This document shows positions 22,585 through 35,496 of a stretch of 64,000 nt of DNA, piece after piece (the stretch's first letter is position 1; each line of letters begins with the position of its first letter). The notes under the pieces are model-generated. The model worked only from the letters and a program-made list of their open reading frames with translations, was not told where the DNA came from and made no database searches. A program made the position numbers and the translations under genes. Source of the DNA: Mallotus nudiflorus (taxonomy: Eukaryota > Streptophyta > Magnoliopsida > Malpighiales > Euphorbiaceae); contig CANTUR010000193.1 in assembly GCA_947683625.1 (NCBI GenBank), positions 2,046,001 to 2,110,000 of the forward strand. Direction: 5' to 3'.

Positions 22585-25390
22585 GTGCCTACTATGTGTA
22601 TGAGTATTATTTTTATTTCTTTTTTAGATAAGAAAGGTTTTAAAGTTATTATTAGGAATAATAAACGCAATATTCATCATAATAACATTTTCTATGGATT
22701 TTCTCCATGCACTAATGGTCTTTATGTTTTAAATTTTGAAGACACTAATGAAAAGTCAATTTATAACATTGATACAAAGAAGTTTAAATCTAATTATTTC
22801 AACACTACATATCTCTGGCATTATCGTTTGGGCCACATAAATGAGAAATGCATTTCAAAGCTTTACCAATATGGGCTTTTAAATTCATTTGATTATGAAT
22901 CATTTGAAACATATGACTTTTATTTACTAGGAAAAATGACTAAAACACCTTCTACTGGACAAAGTGAGAGGGCTAATGACTTATTGGGCCTTATACATTC
23001 AGATGTATATAGACCATTAAGCTTAACTGCTAGAGGAGGTTTTTAGTACTTCATCACTTTCACAGTTGATTTCAATAGATATAGCTATGTCTATCTAATG
23101 AAACATAAATCTGAATCTTTTGAAAATTTCAAAGTTCTCAAGAATAAAGTACAAAATCAACTTGGTAAAAATATTAAAACACTAATATCTAATTGAGGTG
23201 GTGAATATTTAAGCCAAGAATTTATAGATCATTTTAGAATGGGATCATTTCATAATTAACTCCTCTAGATATACCCTAATGGAATGGTGTGTTTGAATGG
23301 AGAAACTAAACTTTATTGGATATCGATCAATTAATGATGAGTTAGTTTGATCTTCCAATCTCTTTTTAGGGATATGCTTTAGAAAATACTACATTTTATT
23401 TTAAATAGAGTTCCATCAAAGGTAGTTGAAAAGACACCATATGAGATATGGACTGGAAAAAAATCCTAGTTTCTCTTTTCTTAAGATTTAGGGACGTGAA
23501 GCTTATGTCAGGCATCAAATCTTAGATAAACTAGCACCTAAATCAGACAAATCCCTTTTTATGGGATATCCTAAAGAAACTAAAGGATATTACTTCTACA
23601 ATGCTTCTGAGAATAAAGTGTTTCTTACTCGGAATATTGTATTTTTGGAAAGAGAATTATTTCCAAAGGAACCAGTGGGAGCATAGTGAAACTTAAAGAA
23701 ATTCAAGATACACAAAATAGCATTGTACAAAGTATGGAACAACAGTTGGATCAATAAGTAACTATTGAACCTGCACAACTACTAGAAGGCCCAAGAAGGT
23801 CTGGTAGGAGACGTCAAATTCCTATGAGATATGAATTTCTCATAATTAATGATAATGATGTGTTGATTGTGGATCAAAGTGACCTCACATCCTATCAAGA
23901 GGTCATAAATAGCCCTAACTTTAAGAAATGGCTAGAAGCCATGAAATGAGAAATGCAATCCATGTATAATAATCAAGTATGGGCCTTGATTAACTCAACT
24001 GATGGCTTAAAAACTATTGGATGCAAATGAGTCTTTAAAAAGAAAACTGACATGGATGGAAATGTGTATACATTTAAGGCAAAACTAGTTGTAAAGGGTT
24101 TTAAATAAACACATAGTATAGACTACAATGAAACCTTTTCACCAGTTGTTATATTGAAATCTATTCTAATTATCCTTGTGGTAGCTACATAATATGTTTA
24201 TGAGATGTGGCAAATGGATGTCAAAATAGTATTTCTCAATCGAAAATTATAAATGGATGTGTACATGACACAACTAAAAAGTTTTGTTAATCCTAATAAT
24301 TCTCAAAAGGTATGTAATCTTTAAATGTCTATTTATGGATTGAAGCAAACATCTCAGAGTTGAAATCTTCATTTTGATGAAGTAGTCAAAGAGTTTGGCT
24401 TCATTATGAATGAAGATGAACCTTATGTCTATAAGTAGGATCATGGGAGCACAATTATGTTTTTATTATTATATGTTGATGACATACTACTCATTAAAAA
24501 TGATATCCCTATGTTACAAAAAGCTAAATCATGGATAGGGAATTAATTCTCAATGAAAAACTTGGGTGAAGCTGCTTATATATTAGGCATCATAATCTAT
24601 AGAGATAGATATAAAAGGCTTATTGGCCTAAGTCAAAGAACTTATATTAACAATGTATTGAACAGGTCTAGTATATAAGACTCTAAGAGAGGATTCTTTC
24701 CAATGTCACGTTGCATTAGTCTCAATAAGACTCAGTGTCCTATGACATAGGATGAGCAAGGTTGCATGAGTAAGATTCCATATGCTCATGTTATTTGTTC
24801 TATCATATATGCAATGTTGTGTACTTGATCTGTTGTCTTTTATGCCTTAATCACAACGAGCAGATACTAGTTAGATCCAGGTGAAAATCACTAAATAGCA
24901 ATTAAAAATATCCTTATATACTTTAGAAGAACTAAGGATGCATTTTTACTGTATGGTGGTAAAAAAGATGAGCTAGTTGTAAATGGTTACATGGATGCCA
25001 GCTTCTAAACTGATAAAGATGATTTTTTATAGTAGTCAGGTTATGTGTTTTGTTTGAATTAAGGGAAGTTCCAAGTAAGATACCATTGTTGATTCTACAA
25101 TAGAAGCTGAGTATATAGCTACCTCAGAAACAACTAAGGAGGCTGTTTGGATCAAGAAGTTCATAATTAGACTAGGTGTTATTCCTAGTATATCAAATCT
25201 AGTGAACTTATACTGTGATAATATTGGAGCTATAACTCAAGCTAAGGAACCCATATCATATCAAAGATCCAAACATATACTTAGGCATTATTATCTCATT
25301 CTACAAATCATTGAGAGAGGAGACATGAAGATATATAAAGTACCTACAAATGATAATGTTATTGATCCACTAACTAAGCCTCTTCCATAA
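22585..25390 (+). pseudogene. Decayed Ty1-copia pol, 5' truncated
   Basis: Only pol from just before the integrase zinc domain onward remains; gag and protease are missing. Visible: LWHYRLGH (about 22815), LLGLIHSDVYRP (about 22985), the VYLMKHKSESFENFK block (about 23090), an SN*GGEYLSQEF block (about 23190), FLERELF (about 23645), an RT stretch with FKAKLV and YNETFSPV (about 24070-24145), QMDVK (about 24210), the intact catalytic YVDD (about 24472), RNase H end blocks (25202-25375) and LTKPLP at the end. There are many stops and frame breaks. The zinc-domain cysteines expected before LLGKM are both Tyr. Its sequence type differs from the Sirevirus, so it is a separate, much older insertion. 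Confidence 0.85.
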
Positions 25391-25446
25391 CCTCAACATA
25401 AGAGTCATATTATGTCTATATGTATTAGTTTTAATATAGAAGGGCG
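25391..25446 (+). other. End of fossil copia pol up to the solo LTR
   Basis: Short remnant of the pol 3' end; its continuation is at 27425, after the inserted solo LTR. Confidence 0.5.
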
Positions 25447-27424
25447 TGTTGACGGCGGGTTCAGCGCGCATCTAAGATTTTAGCAACCGCAACACTGTTT
25501 GAGCTTAAGGCTCTAGAGAACACATTAACCACTATCACAAAAACATGGCGTGGAGATGAGGAGTCGCCACCCAGGGTAATAACTGGGACAAATCGAAAAG
25601 GTGGTACTCGATTCCCTAAAAGAAAGCTAGCACCACAACCAGGAGATTCTAGATACGGAATACCAACTTCTTTGAGTTTTGTGTTCATTTAGAATTACTT
25701 TATGAATTATTAACTTATTCTCTATTTACATGCAATTTCATATAAACCCAAAACAATCAACTCCAAGGCAAACTAGTCATGAAATATACAAGTAAATAAT
25801 GCATTCAATAAAGCACATAATTCCTATGTTAGTCTAATCTACATGGATTTTAAATAAATGAGTTAAATCTATAGGTTTTAAATTATAAGTGAACCTAAAT
25901 ACCTAATTCCTTTTGATTTTAATTAAATAAACTTAAGTCTAGTAATTTTAATTCTAAAAATGGGTCTAATCCCACAAATTATGGAATATTTAAATTAGTG
26001 GGCCTATGTCTATTTGAGTAAATGGGCCTAGGGATATTTTTAACCTAAAATCTAATTAATTAATGACCTAAAAATATATTTTAATTAATTAAAATTAATT
26101 AATTATTAAGTGAGATGGGCTAAATGAATTATCTAAACTTAAATAAATAAATCAAAGCCTAAAATGGGCTTAAGGCCCCAAAAACACATAAAAATAATAA
26201 ATAAGCCCAAAAATAAATAAAAACATAAAAAATAATTAAATAAGATCAAATAAATAATTAAATTAATCTTTACTAAAACCGTAATTTTATTATCAAGCAA
26301 CCTAAATTAATCTACTTCCTCCATTGATTTTAAATAATTATCTAATTGAAAAACTAATTTTACTAACCAATTTAATCAAAATAAACATGCAACCACACAT
26401 AATTTCACTACTCACACTATTGGGGCTATTACAATACATAATAAAAAAATAATAAATACACCCAATAAAAATGAATAAAATAAAGCAATAAATAAATAAA
26501 AATAAACTCTAGAAACTATGTCTCTACAAGGTTTTATCCATGGTTTTCCATGGACTTCTCATGAATTCATCCTTCCAAATATGATCGCCATGTGTTTTCC
26601 TCCATAATCACCATAAAAAAAATAAAAATAAAATTATGATTAATGAATAAATTATAATAATAACTCAAAAGTATAAAAATAATTAATAATAAATAAATAA
26701 GAAGAAGATGATGATGATGATTATGAATGACTTAGGGTACTCCTCAAATTTGTAAAATCCCATTTTCTTGACAGGTCTTTAAATCTTCTTCTTTAAAATT
26801 CTCCAAGGATCTTGAATTAATTGATGAATCAAAAGGAATTTTTGTAGAGAAATAACTCTCCCAAAATTAAGAAAGTTCGCACAAAACCAAAAACCTTAAA
26901 AATCTATTCCTGCCTTCCTCTCCCTTTTTTTCTCCCATTTCTATTACTCTTCATCCTGTTTATATAGTGGAAAAAGAACTAGAAAACCTAGCTCAATCCT
27001 AATGTGATTCTAATTCTTAAAAATATAAGATTAATATTTAAAATTATATTTAGGAATTTTAGATCAATTAGGATTGAGTTAAAAGCCAATTAGGAGTTTT
27101 AAAACAATTAGGATTGAATTTAAAAATGAATCAATTCTGATCGGGATTGTGCAATTTCGATCGGACTTGCACAATCCCGATAAGTATTTTTTTTTCGATA
27201 AACATTTAATTACAAAAAGACCTTTGGAAGAATTGAAGTTTTGCAATTAGGTCCTAAAAAACATTACAATTTAGTCCTTAAAAACATTAAATCCTTCCTT
27301 TAAAAGATTCATTTAAACCCTTAGAATTTTAAAGATTAAGTATCAAAGACCTATTCATGATATTTTCATCATTGGAGTCCTTTGGCACATCCATAACACA
27401 TCATCCCGAAATTGGGTGTCTACA
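25447..27424 (-). repeat. Solo Tat/Ogre-type LTR inserted in the fossil copia element
   Basis: Read on the minus strand it begins TGTAGACACCCAATTTCGGG and ends CCGTCAACA, giving TG...CA ends and 1978 bp. It holds the family landmark in reverse (26408-26437), a TATA box (26958-26966), a palindromic GATCGGGATTGTGCAAT block (about 27137-27182) and the same right-end region as the plus-strand LTRs. No PBS, PPT or internal region of its own lies next to it, so it is a solo LTR. The flanks GGGCG and GGGGA match only partly as a target duplication. It separates the fossil copia pol from its PPT and 3' LTR. Confidence 0.85.
26958..26966 (-). promoter_or_regulatory. TATA box of the solo LTR
   Basis: TATATAAAC on the minus strand, in the middle of the LTR, is the best TATA candidate of this copy. 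Confidence 0.45.
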
Positions 27425-28950
27425 GGGGACTAGTGCAAGTAGGAGATTGTTAGTGATATACACTAGGTCAATCATGTAAGACCATGTTTCAACTTTATCA
27501 TTTTATTAATAAAGAGGCATTTTCATTATCATTTTCTATTATGATAATTATTTGAATAGTCAATTCTTCCTAAGGTCATCAAGTATGTGACTTGATAGTA
27601 AAACCCTTAGATTAAATATGAGTTCTACTTTAATTATCCATAGTCAGTATAATGTGTGCAAGCTAGTATGATGTTGATTGATGATTCTATTTTACTAATC
27701 ATAAATATGAGATATTAAGTCAACTTACAGGTACTTATTTGAGAAATCATGTACCAGATTGATGCATCATGAGAATACTACATAGATAATTGTCATAAGT
27801 AATTCTTATAACAGTAATACTGATTTAGTCCTCTAACCATGAAATCACTATAGACTTCTACATAACTATTTTATATTTTGACACAATCTAACATTATCTT
27901 TAATTAGGTGATAAAATAGATTATAGTTGGATATGAAATGAGTTGTGTAAGGAGTATGAGTGATTGAGGAGGAATTTGTCCCTTATTTAATTTGAATAAG
28001 ATATCTATGGGCCCTTTAATAAGATAGATTGAGGAAAATGCATGGCCATGATAAAGGGAATTGATAAAGAGTTATCATTCTTAGTTTACTTGGATTTAAG
28101 AATTAATATAATTGAATGACAAAAACTATGCCTTATATCAATCAAGATATCATGTGATAAAAGGACAATAATATTCACTATAAATTAGGTTATATCGAAT
28201 TATCGACATTCACATCACTTGGGTAGTCATAATGTCTTACTATAGGCCACTTATGACTTGTAGGCTTAAATAAGGATTTCAGGCCCACTACCAATGTGAT
28301 GTGAACCTATAGGGTCTCACATTTTGAACATGCCCAAAATGAATATAGGTTCTCCAAAAATGAATATATAACGTAATGGTTATCTTAAATAAATAGGAAA
28401 TTACAAATAAATAAGTGGAATATACCCAAAAAAATTTAGTAAATGAGAAATTATCAAAGATTAATTTTGGTAAATGAAATCCTAAATGTGAAGTCCATAA
28501 ATATGACATATTCTTTAGGGTTTCACACACCTTTTATTTCTACCACCTAAATTTGTTTTCTCTCCCTTTAAGAAAACAAAAACACTAAGTTTTTTAGTTT
28601 AAGAAAAAGACGCTAGCACACATATATGTTTTGATTCAAGGGATGTTCCCATAGGTACTTGTAGAGGATTTATCTTTTTGGAGATATCTTAATCCAACCC
28701 AGATAATCTAAAGCTAGAGGTAGGATGTCATTTATAGTAAGGTTTCTAGAAACCCTATATCAATTAGTTAATTGAATTACATAGATCCTAGTTCAGGTTT
28801 AAGATTAAATTTTTAAATTTTTTATGGGTTTTGAGTCATATAACCCAATGAAAATTACTAATCAAAGTTAAGAGACTTTGAAAGTTTTATCAAAGTAAGA
28901 TGGTGGCTATAAGGGTTGACTGATCTATCCCTATCACATGCTCCTTTCTT
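27425..28950 (+). repeat. PPT and 3' LTR of the fossil copia element (right end approximate)
   Basis: 'ctagtgcaagtaggagat' (27430-27447) is the purine tract typical of this copia group and is followed by TGTTAGTG at 27448, the LTR start. The LTR holds a 'ttctctccctttaagaaaac' transcript-leader-like region near 28560. The right end was not located; no clear CA plus target duplication is visible. The 80-codon minus-strand frame near 28288 is not a gene. Confidence 0.6.
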
Positions 28951-29152
28951 AGTGCAGGTTTTTCTTTGAGAACATAGAAAAGATGATGTGAGTGACCTCA
29001 TTGTGTTTTATTTTTATCTTATGCTTTATTTCTAAAGGACATTGCAGCTTTACAAAATAGGGACAAATGATTGGTCTCTGGAGGAATGAGATGCTTTTTG
29101 ATTTTATGAAATCACCACTAAATTTTTAAAAAATTGGGAAAAGAAAGGAGCA
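28951..29152. other. Flank between fossil copia LTR and Tat/Ogre complex
   Basis: No feature recognised in about 200 bases. The last five bases, GAGCA, precede the LTR start at 29153. Confidence 0.4.
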
Positions 29153-31235
29153 TGTAAGCACCCAATTTTAGGATGCATTTGTGCATGAATGCGATGAAAG
29201 CATGTATGATGAAAATTTAGTCGAAAACTGATCTCTAGTGTTAAGTTTCACAATTTCAAGGACTAAATTGCAACATTTTTTGGGTTTAATTTAAAAAATT
29301 AAATTTTGCAGGGACGTATTTGAAAATGTGTACAATGTCGATCAACATTATAATGTTGGTCGACATTACATAATGTCTATCAGCATTACACAATGCCAAT
29401 TGACATTCTGTAATGCCAAGGCGCTAAAATTTTAGAAAAAATTTATTGTCTCGATTTTTTTAACTATGATTGGTTCAAATTTTTATTTTTAATAAATAAA
29501 TTATTTTTTATATTGATCTGTCCAGTACGTGTCTCTTACGCGCATAATTTTTTGAAATTAAAATTTTTATCTTGTTTGTTTTGAGAGGGAGAATAGGATT
29601 AGAACAAGATATAAAAAAAAGTTTAGGAAGGAAAAAAGGGAGACTGCGTAAAGAGAGACAAAGGAGAAAACCCTAGTAGCTATTGAAAAAAGAGTTGATT
29701 GAAAAAAAAACACACACATAGAAAAAAAAAAGAAAGCTAAAAAAAACCTTTTACAAAAAATACTTTCTTTTTAAGGTCCAAAAATCAAGAAAAACACAGA
29801 GTCAATTTTCTCAAGATGGTGAAATCTCATTCTAAAAGGCATTCAAACAACACCTGCATAACATCCTTCTTCCACTACTTTCTTTGTTATTATTAATTCT
29901 TTTTTATATCATTTTATTATTTTTTATTTTTTCAATGTTTTTGGTTTAATTTTCATTATTTTGTTTTCTTTATTCATTTATTCTAATATTTTTTATTCTA
30001 TGTATTTCATGTTTCTATGATGATGAACACATGATTTGACCAAGGAAAACCCATGGAGAATCCATAAATGAAAACTAAGAATCAGGATCCCAATTTAATT
30101 CTTATGTATTTTTTATTTTGTTCTATCTAATTTATTTTTTAGTTCTGAATTTGTTTAATTTATTTTCTTAAGGGTTATAATTATAATTATAATTTTTTGT
30201 TATTTTTGGGTAGATTTTGTAATAGCCCCGATAGTGGCAAACTCTTTAGTTTTCTTCACTACTAAAGTTAATTAGTAAATTAGGTTCATTTGATAAAACC
30301 CTAATAAAATCAATGGTGGCTTTAGATTAATTTAGGTTTCATGTAATTAAAATTAGGTTAGAAATCATTGAATGTATGTTTTTAATTCATTCTTTACTTT
30401 AATTTGTTGTTTGGGCTTGTTTGCATGTTTTTATTCTCTTTGAACCCCAGGCCCATGTTAGGTTCCAACCCATTTAATAAGTAGGCTTTTAGTTGGATTT
30501 CTAGGTTTAATTAATTTTAAAATTAATTTAGGCTCAATTAGATTAATTTAGAATTAGGTCCATTTTTAGTTTAATTAAAATTAATTTAGACTTAGCTCGG
30601 CCCATTCAAGCATTTTCTTTTTAAAATAAATAGATTTAGAATCACATCACCTAATTTAAAATTAAGTAGAATTAAGCCCACTAATTTATTTCTATTTGTC
30701 TTAAAATTAATAAGCCTACTTAGTTAATTAAAACAATTAGATTTTAACTCATAATTCAATTAAAATGTAGGTCCGCCTTTAGTCCATTTCACTTGTAAAT
30801 AAAAAATGTAGAATTAGCTAACTTTAGTTAATAAAATTATTCTAGTTTAGACATACGGACGTTGCCTTTTGTATGCATTTTTACATGTAATTTTATGACT
30901 TGTTGCCTTTGGGTTAAATAGATGTTTAATTAGGTTCAAATAAAATTTCATGTAAATAGAGAATAAGATAATAATTTATAAAGTACTTCTAAATGAATAC
31001 AAGACTGAAAGAAGTTAACATTCCATTTTCAGAATCTCCTAGTTGCAGTGCTAACATTCTTTTAGAGAATTGAGTACCAATAAAATGATTCATCCCAGTT
31101 ATTACCCTAGGTGGTTACTCCACATCTCTATGTTATGTCTTTGTAACAACGTTTAGTGTGTTCTTTAGAGCCCTGAGCTCAAATAGTGTCGCGGTTGCTA
31201 AAATCTTGGACATGCGCTAAACCCTGTTGTCTATG
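29153..31235 (+). repeat. LTR B of the Tat/Ogre complex
   Basis: It starts TGTAAGCACCCAATTTTAGG. A degraded array of the 20-bp palindromic unit lies at 29331-29424, a TATA box at 29610-29617, the family landmark at about 30218, and the end at 31235, two bases before the PBS. It is 2083 bp long, close to LTR D (2076 bp). Confidence 0.85.
29610..29617 (+). promoter_or_regulatory. TATA box of LTR B
   Basis: TATAAAAA in the context 'gatataaaaaaaagtt'. The same box and context recur in LTR C (32995) and LTR D (46931), which supports a real core promoter. Confidence 0.6.
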
Positions 31236-31236
31236 G

Positions 31237-31254
31237 TGGTGACTCCATTGGGGA
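31237..31254 (+). other. Primer binding site after LTR B
   Basis: TGGTGACTCCATTGGGGA, the best-preserved copy of the tRNA-Arg-type PBS in this window. Confidence 0.75.
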
Positions 31255-32182
31255 TAAGAGATATTAATTCTACTTGTGTTCTTTAGAATTATTTTATTAA
31301 TTATTATTTTATTCTTACAATCATTCTACATGTCCCTATTAACCGATGGCATTGGTTTATGATTCCATGATTCCACTAGCTTCATGGAGTTGTAAATTGG
31401 CTAACCATCACTTTTAGCCTTACCTCGATTCAAGAGAGATTACCGAGCTCATCTTACAAAAGTCTGTAACCCAAGTCCTAAAGGGATGTAATTTTCTCTT
31501 AAGTTTGCAAAAGATGTTGGGCTCCTTTAACCTTGGCCTGTAACTCAAGTCTTAAAAGAGAGCATCTTGCTAAGGGAACCTTGACTTTTCATTAGACTCT
31601 AACCATATATAATGGCTTAGTTACTTCCCCTAGGATTTACTCAAATTGTTTATGTATGTAGCCATGAGGTATTTTTATCTATAAAAGCCCAAGCCCATAC
31701 TTTAAAAAGCCCATCTAGGCTAATAAAGATTAGGCTAAACCTTTGTACCTAGAAATATTGTTTCCATGCTTTTATTAATTTAAAGGAGATTTGGCATGCA
31801 TGAAGGTTCTTGATATCCCCTGCTAATATTAGGACCAAGAAAAAAAATTTAAGAAAAGAGACTCACCATTGAACACTTGTGTAGGAGGAATAAGGTTGGA
31901 AGGATATATGTTGTACACTTGATTGATACTTGTTATTTGCTACTTGTTTCATAGCATGTGCATGATGCATACATGCATTTCAACCATCATAATAACACTT
32001 TCTTTTATAGCCATCATATATTCACTTAGGTCTTTTCATATTTGGGGATGAATGGTGGTAGACTAAGAAGGACAAATTTAAGTCTTAAAGCCATAACAAA
32101 AGAGATCCTGCAGAGACTGGAGAAGAGTCCTATCAATATGCTTTACTTAGAACTTTAACCAACTACACCTAAACCTATAGAG
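31255..32182 (+). other. Leader of element B
   Basis: Non-coding leader of about 0.9 kb between PBS and gag, shared with the leaders at 34595 and 52622. Confidence 0.6.
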
Positions 32183-32583
32183 ATGGAACAACAACAAGGA
32201 GGGAATTGGACATTAGAAGATATCAAGGGAGCTATGACGGATGACATGAGGGCTATGATGCAAGATGAACTGAGACAAGCATTATCCAGACTGATACAAC
32301 CTGTTGTTGTTGTCATACCACCACCTGTAATTGAGCAACCACCTGATGTTGTAGCTATCCTATTTATTGTAGATGCTCCACATGTTGCCAATAATGCTAG
32401 GGGGCAACCTATTGTTAGAAATCCACCTGTCGTTAATGTGAAGTTGGAGGATATTGAGAACTACATTCTAGAGAAAGCAAATAAAGAGTCACTTAAATTG
32501 ATGCAAGACCATAAGTCCAAGTAGATGCAAGCATTGACCCGAAAGATGTTCAAGATGGAGGAGCTTATTAGAGGACAAGGCAC
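32183..32583 (+). pseudogene. gag: Tat/Ogre Gag, N-terminal remnant (element B)
   Basis: It opens MEQQQGGNWTLEDIKGAM, continues MMQDELRQAL and a Pro/Val-rich linker, and reads to a TAG at 32522. After the stop the frame continues with MEELIRGQGT until similarity ends near 32583. The same region is present at 35500-35920 and 53589-53960. The whole conserved Gag core and all of pol are missing because the sequence jumps directly to 3'-end sequence of the same family. Confidence 0.7.
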
Positions 32584-32764
32584 TTCCCAGTAATGCAGTC
32601 ACCAAACACTACACAGTAGTTATAGTATCATTGCTAGACATTCCTCGTGAACTACATTACATTTCTCAAATCATAAATCGCTAAATATCCCATACGAAAT
32701 ATAGCAAGAATCATTTCATATATTTTGTTAAATGTCTCATAGGGAATATAATGAAATCTATACA
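32584..32764 (+). repeat. Piece of Tat/Ogre 3' region
   Basis: 'cactacacagtagttatagtatcattgctagac' type sequence matches 45957-46100 in the 3' region of element C. It marks the internal deletion of element B. At 32765 the sequence passes into LTR sequence without PPT or LTR start, a second deletion. Confidence 0.65.
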
Positions 32765-34575
32765 TTCTATAATGCCGAGGCGCTAAAATTTAAGGAAAAG
32801 AAGTTATTTTCTCAATTTTTTAGTTATGATTAGTCCAAATTTAATTTATTTCAGTAAATAAATTAATTTTGATATTAATATGTCCAGTACGCATCTCTTA
32901 CATGTATAATTTCTTGAAATTAAAATTCCTATCATGTTTATTTTAAGAGAGAGGATCAAAGCTACCTTTATAGTTAGCTAGGGTTAGAACATGATATAAA
33001 AAGAAAAGTTTGGGAAGGAAAAATGGGGGATTGCATAAAGAGAGAAAAAGGAGAAAAAAAAACTTAAAGAAAAAAAAGAAAGTGAAAAAAACCTTTTAAA
33101 AAAATATGTTCTTTTGAAGGTCCAAAAATCAAGAAAAACATAGAGTCAATTTTCTCAAGATGGTAAAATCTCATTCTGAGGGGCATTCACACAGCATTTG
33201 CATAGCATCCTTCTTATACTCCTTTTTTTTATTATTAATTATATTTTATATTATTTTATTATTTATTATTTTTTGTGTTTTTGGTTTAATTTTCATTATT
33301 TTGTTTTCTTTATTCATTTATTTTAATATTTTTTATTCTATGTGTTTCATGTTTCTATGATGATGAACACATGATTGAACCAAGGAAAACCCATGGAGAA
33401 TCCATAAATGAAAACCAAGAATCAGGATCCCAATTTAATTCTTATATATATTTTTTTATTTTGTTCTATCTAATTTATTTTTTTAGTTCTGAATTTGTTT
33501 AATTTATTTTCTTGAGACTTGTAATTTTAATTTTAATTTTTTTAAAATTTTTGGGTAGATTTTGTAATAGCCCTGATAGTGGGAATAGTGAAACCTTTTA
33601 GTTTTCTACACTACTAAAATAAATTAGTAAATTAGGTTTATTTGATAAACACTTAATAAAATCAATGATGGCTTTAGATTAATTTAGGTTGTATGTAATT
33701 AAAATTAGGTTAAAAATCATTGAATGTATGTTTTTTATTCATTATTTGCTTTAATTTATTGTTTGGGCTTGTTTATATGTTTTTATTCTCTTTGAGCCCC
33801 AGGCCCATGTTAGTTTCTAACCCATTTAATAAATAGGTTTTTAATTGGATTTTTAGGTTTGATTAATTTAGGCCCAATTAGATTAATTTAGATTTAGGCC
33901 CATTTTTAGTTTAATTGAAATTAATTTAGACTTAGCTTGGCCATTAAAGCATTTTCTTTTTAAAATAAATAGATTTAGGATCACATCACCTAATTTAAAA
34001 TTAAGTAGAATTAAACACAATAATTTATTTCTATTTTTCTTAAAATTAATAAGCCCATTTAGTTAATTAAAATAATTATATTTAGGTTCATTAATTCAAA
34101 TGAAATGTAGGACCATCTTTAGTCCATTTCACTTGTAAATAAAAATTGTAGAATTAGCTTACTTTAATTAATAAAATTAATCTAGTTTAGACATAGGGAT
34201 AATGCCTTTTGTATGCATTTTTACATGTAATTTTATGACTTGTTGCCTTTGGGTTAAATGGATGTTTAATTAGGATTTAAATAAAATTGCATGCAAGTAG
34301 AGAATAAGATAATAATTTATAAAGTACTTCTAAATGAACATAAGAGTGAAAAAAGTTAGTATTCCCTTTCCAGAATCTCCTGGTTGTGGTGCTAGCTTTC
34401 TTTTAAAGAATCGAGCACCACCAAAATGATTTGTCCTAGTTATTACCTTAGGTGGTGACTCCTCATCTCTATGCCATGTCTTTGCGATAATGGTTAGTGT
34501 GTTCTCTAAAGCCCTGAGCTCAAATAGTGTCATGGTGCTAAAATCTTGGACGCATGCTAAACCCTACCATTTACA
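32765..34575 (+). repeat. LTR C, truncated at its start
   Basis: It starts within LTR sequence equivalent to 46690 in LTR D ('cattctataatgccgaggcg'). TATA box 32995-33002, landmark at about 33563, end TTTACA at 34575. It serves both as the 3' LTR of the deleted element B and as the 5' LTR of element C. Confidence 0.8.
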
Positions 34576-34576
34576 A

Positions 34577-34594
34577 TGGCTACTCCATTAGGGA
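34577..34594 (+). other. Primer binding site after LTR C
   Basis: TGGCTACTCCATTAGGGA, a mutated form of the PBS after LTRs B and E. Confidence 0.65.
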
Positions 34595-35496
34595 TAAGAG
34601 ATACTAATTCTACTTATGCTCTTTAGAATTATTTTATTAATTATTATTTTATTCTTGCATTCATTCTGTATGTCCCTATTAACCGATGGCGTTAATTTAT
34701 GATACCATGATTCCACTAGCTTCACGGTGTTATAAAGTGGCTAACCATCACTCTTAGCCTTAACTCAGTTCAAGAGAGATTACCAGGCTCATATGACTAG
34801 AGTTGGTAACCTAAGTCCTAAAAGGGGATAATCTTCTCTCGAGTTTGTGAAGGATGTTTGACCCCTCTAACCTTGGCTTGTAACTTAAGTTTTAAAGGAG
34901 AGCACTTGCTAAGGGAACCTTAACTTTTTCACCAAACCCTAACCACATATAATGGCTTAGTTACTTCCCTTGGATTTACCTAAATTGCTTGCATATGTTG
35001 CATAAGGTATTTCGAAAGCCCAAGCCCATACTTTAAAGAGCCCATATGGGCTAATAAAGATTGGTCTAGACCTTTATACCTAGAAATTATGTTTCCATGC
35101 TTTTAATGCTTTAAAGGAGATTTGGCATGTGCATTGGTTCTTAATATGCTCTGTTGATATTAGGGCCAAGACAAAAAATCCTAGGAAAAGAGACTCATCT
35201 TTGAACATGTGTGTGGGAGGAATAAGATTAGAAGGATGCATATTGTACACTTGATTGATGCTTTTTTTTCTTAACTTATTATACAATATGTGCATCCTAC
35301 ATACATGCATTTCATCCATCGCACTAACACTTTATTTTGTAGCCATTATAGATTCACTTATGGATGGAAAGGTGGCAGACTAAAAAGGATAAATTTAAGT
35401 CCTAAAGCCATAGTGGAAGAGATCCTACATAGACTGGAGAAAAGTCCTATCAATTTGCTTTACTTATAAGCTTAACTAACTACACTTGAACCTGAA
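34595..35496 (+). other. Leader of element C
   Basis: About 0.9 kb of non-coding leader, colinear with the leaders of B and E. Confidence 0.6.

Noticed and set aside
25461..25688. 75-codon minus-strand open frame at the solo LTR end
   Set aside because: Lies in the conserved LTR right end. The same sequence occurs in other LTRs of the family (34330-34533) without a conserved frame.
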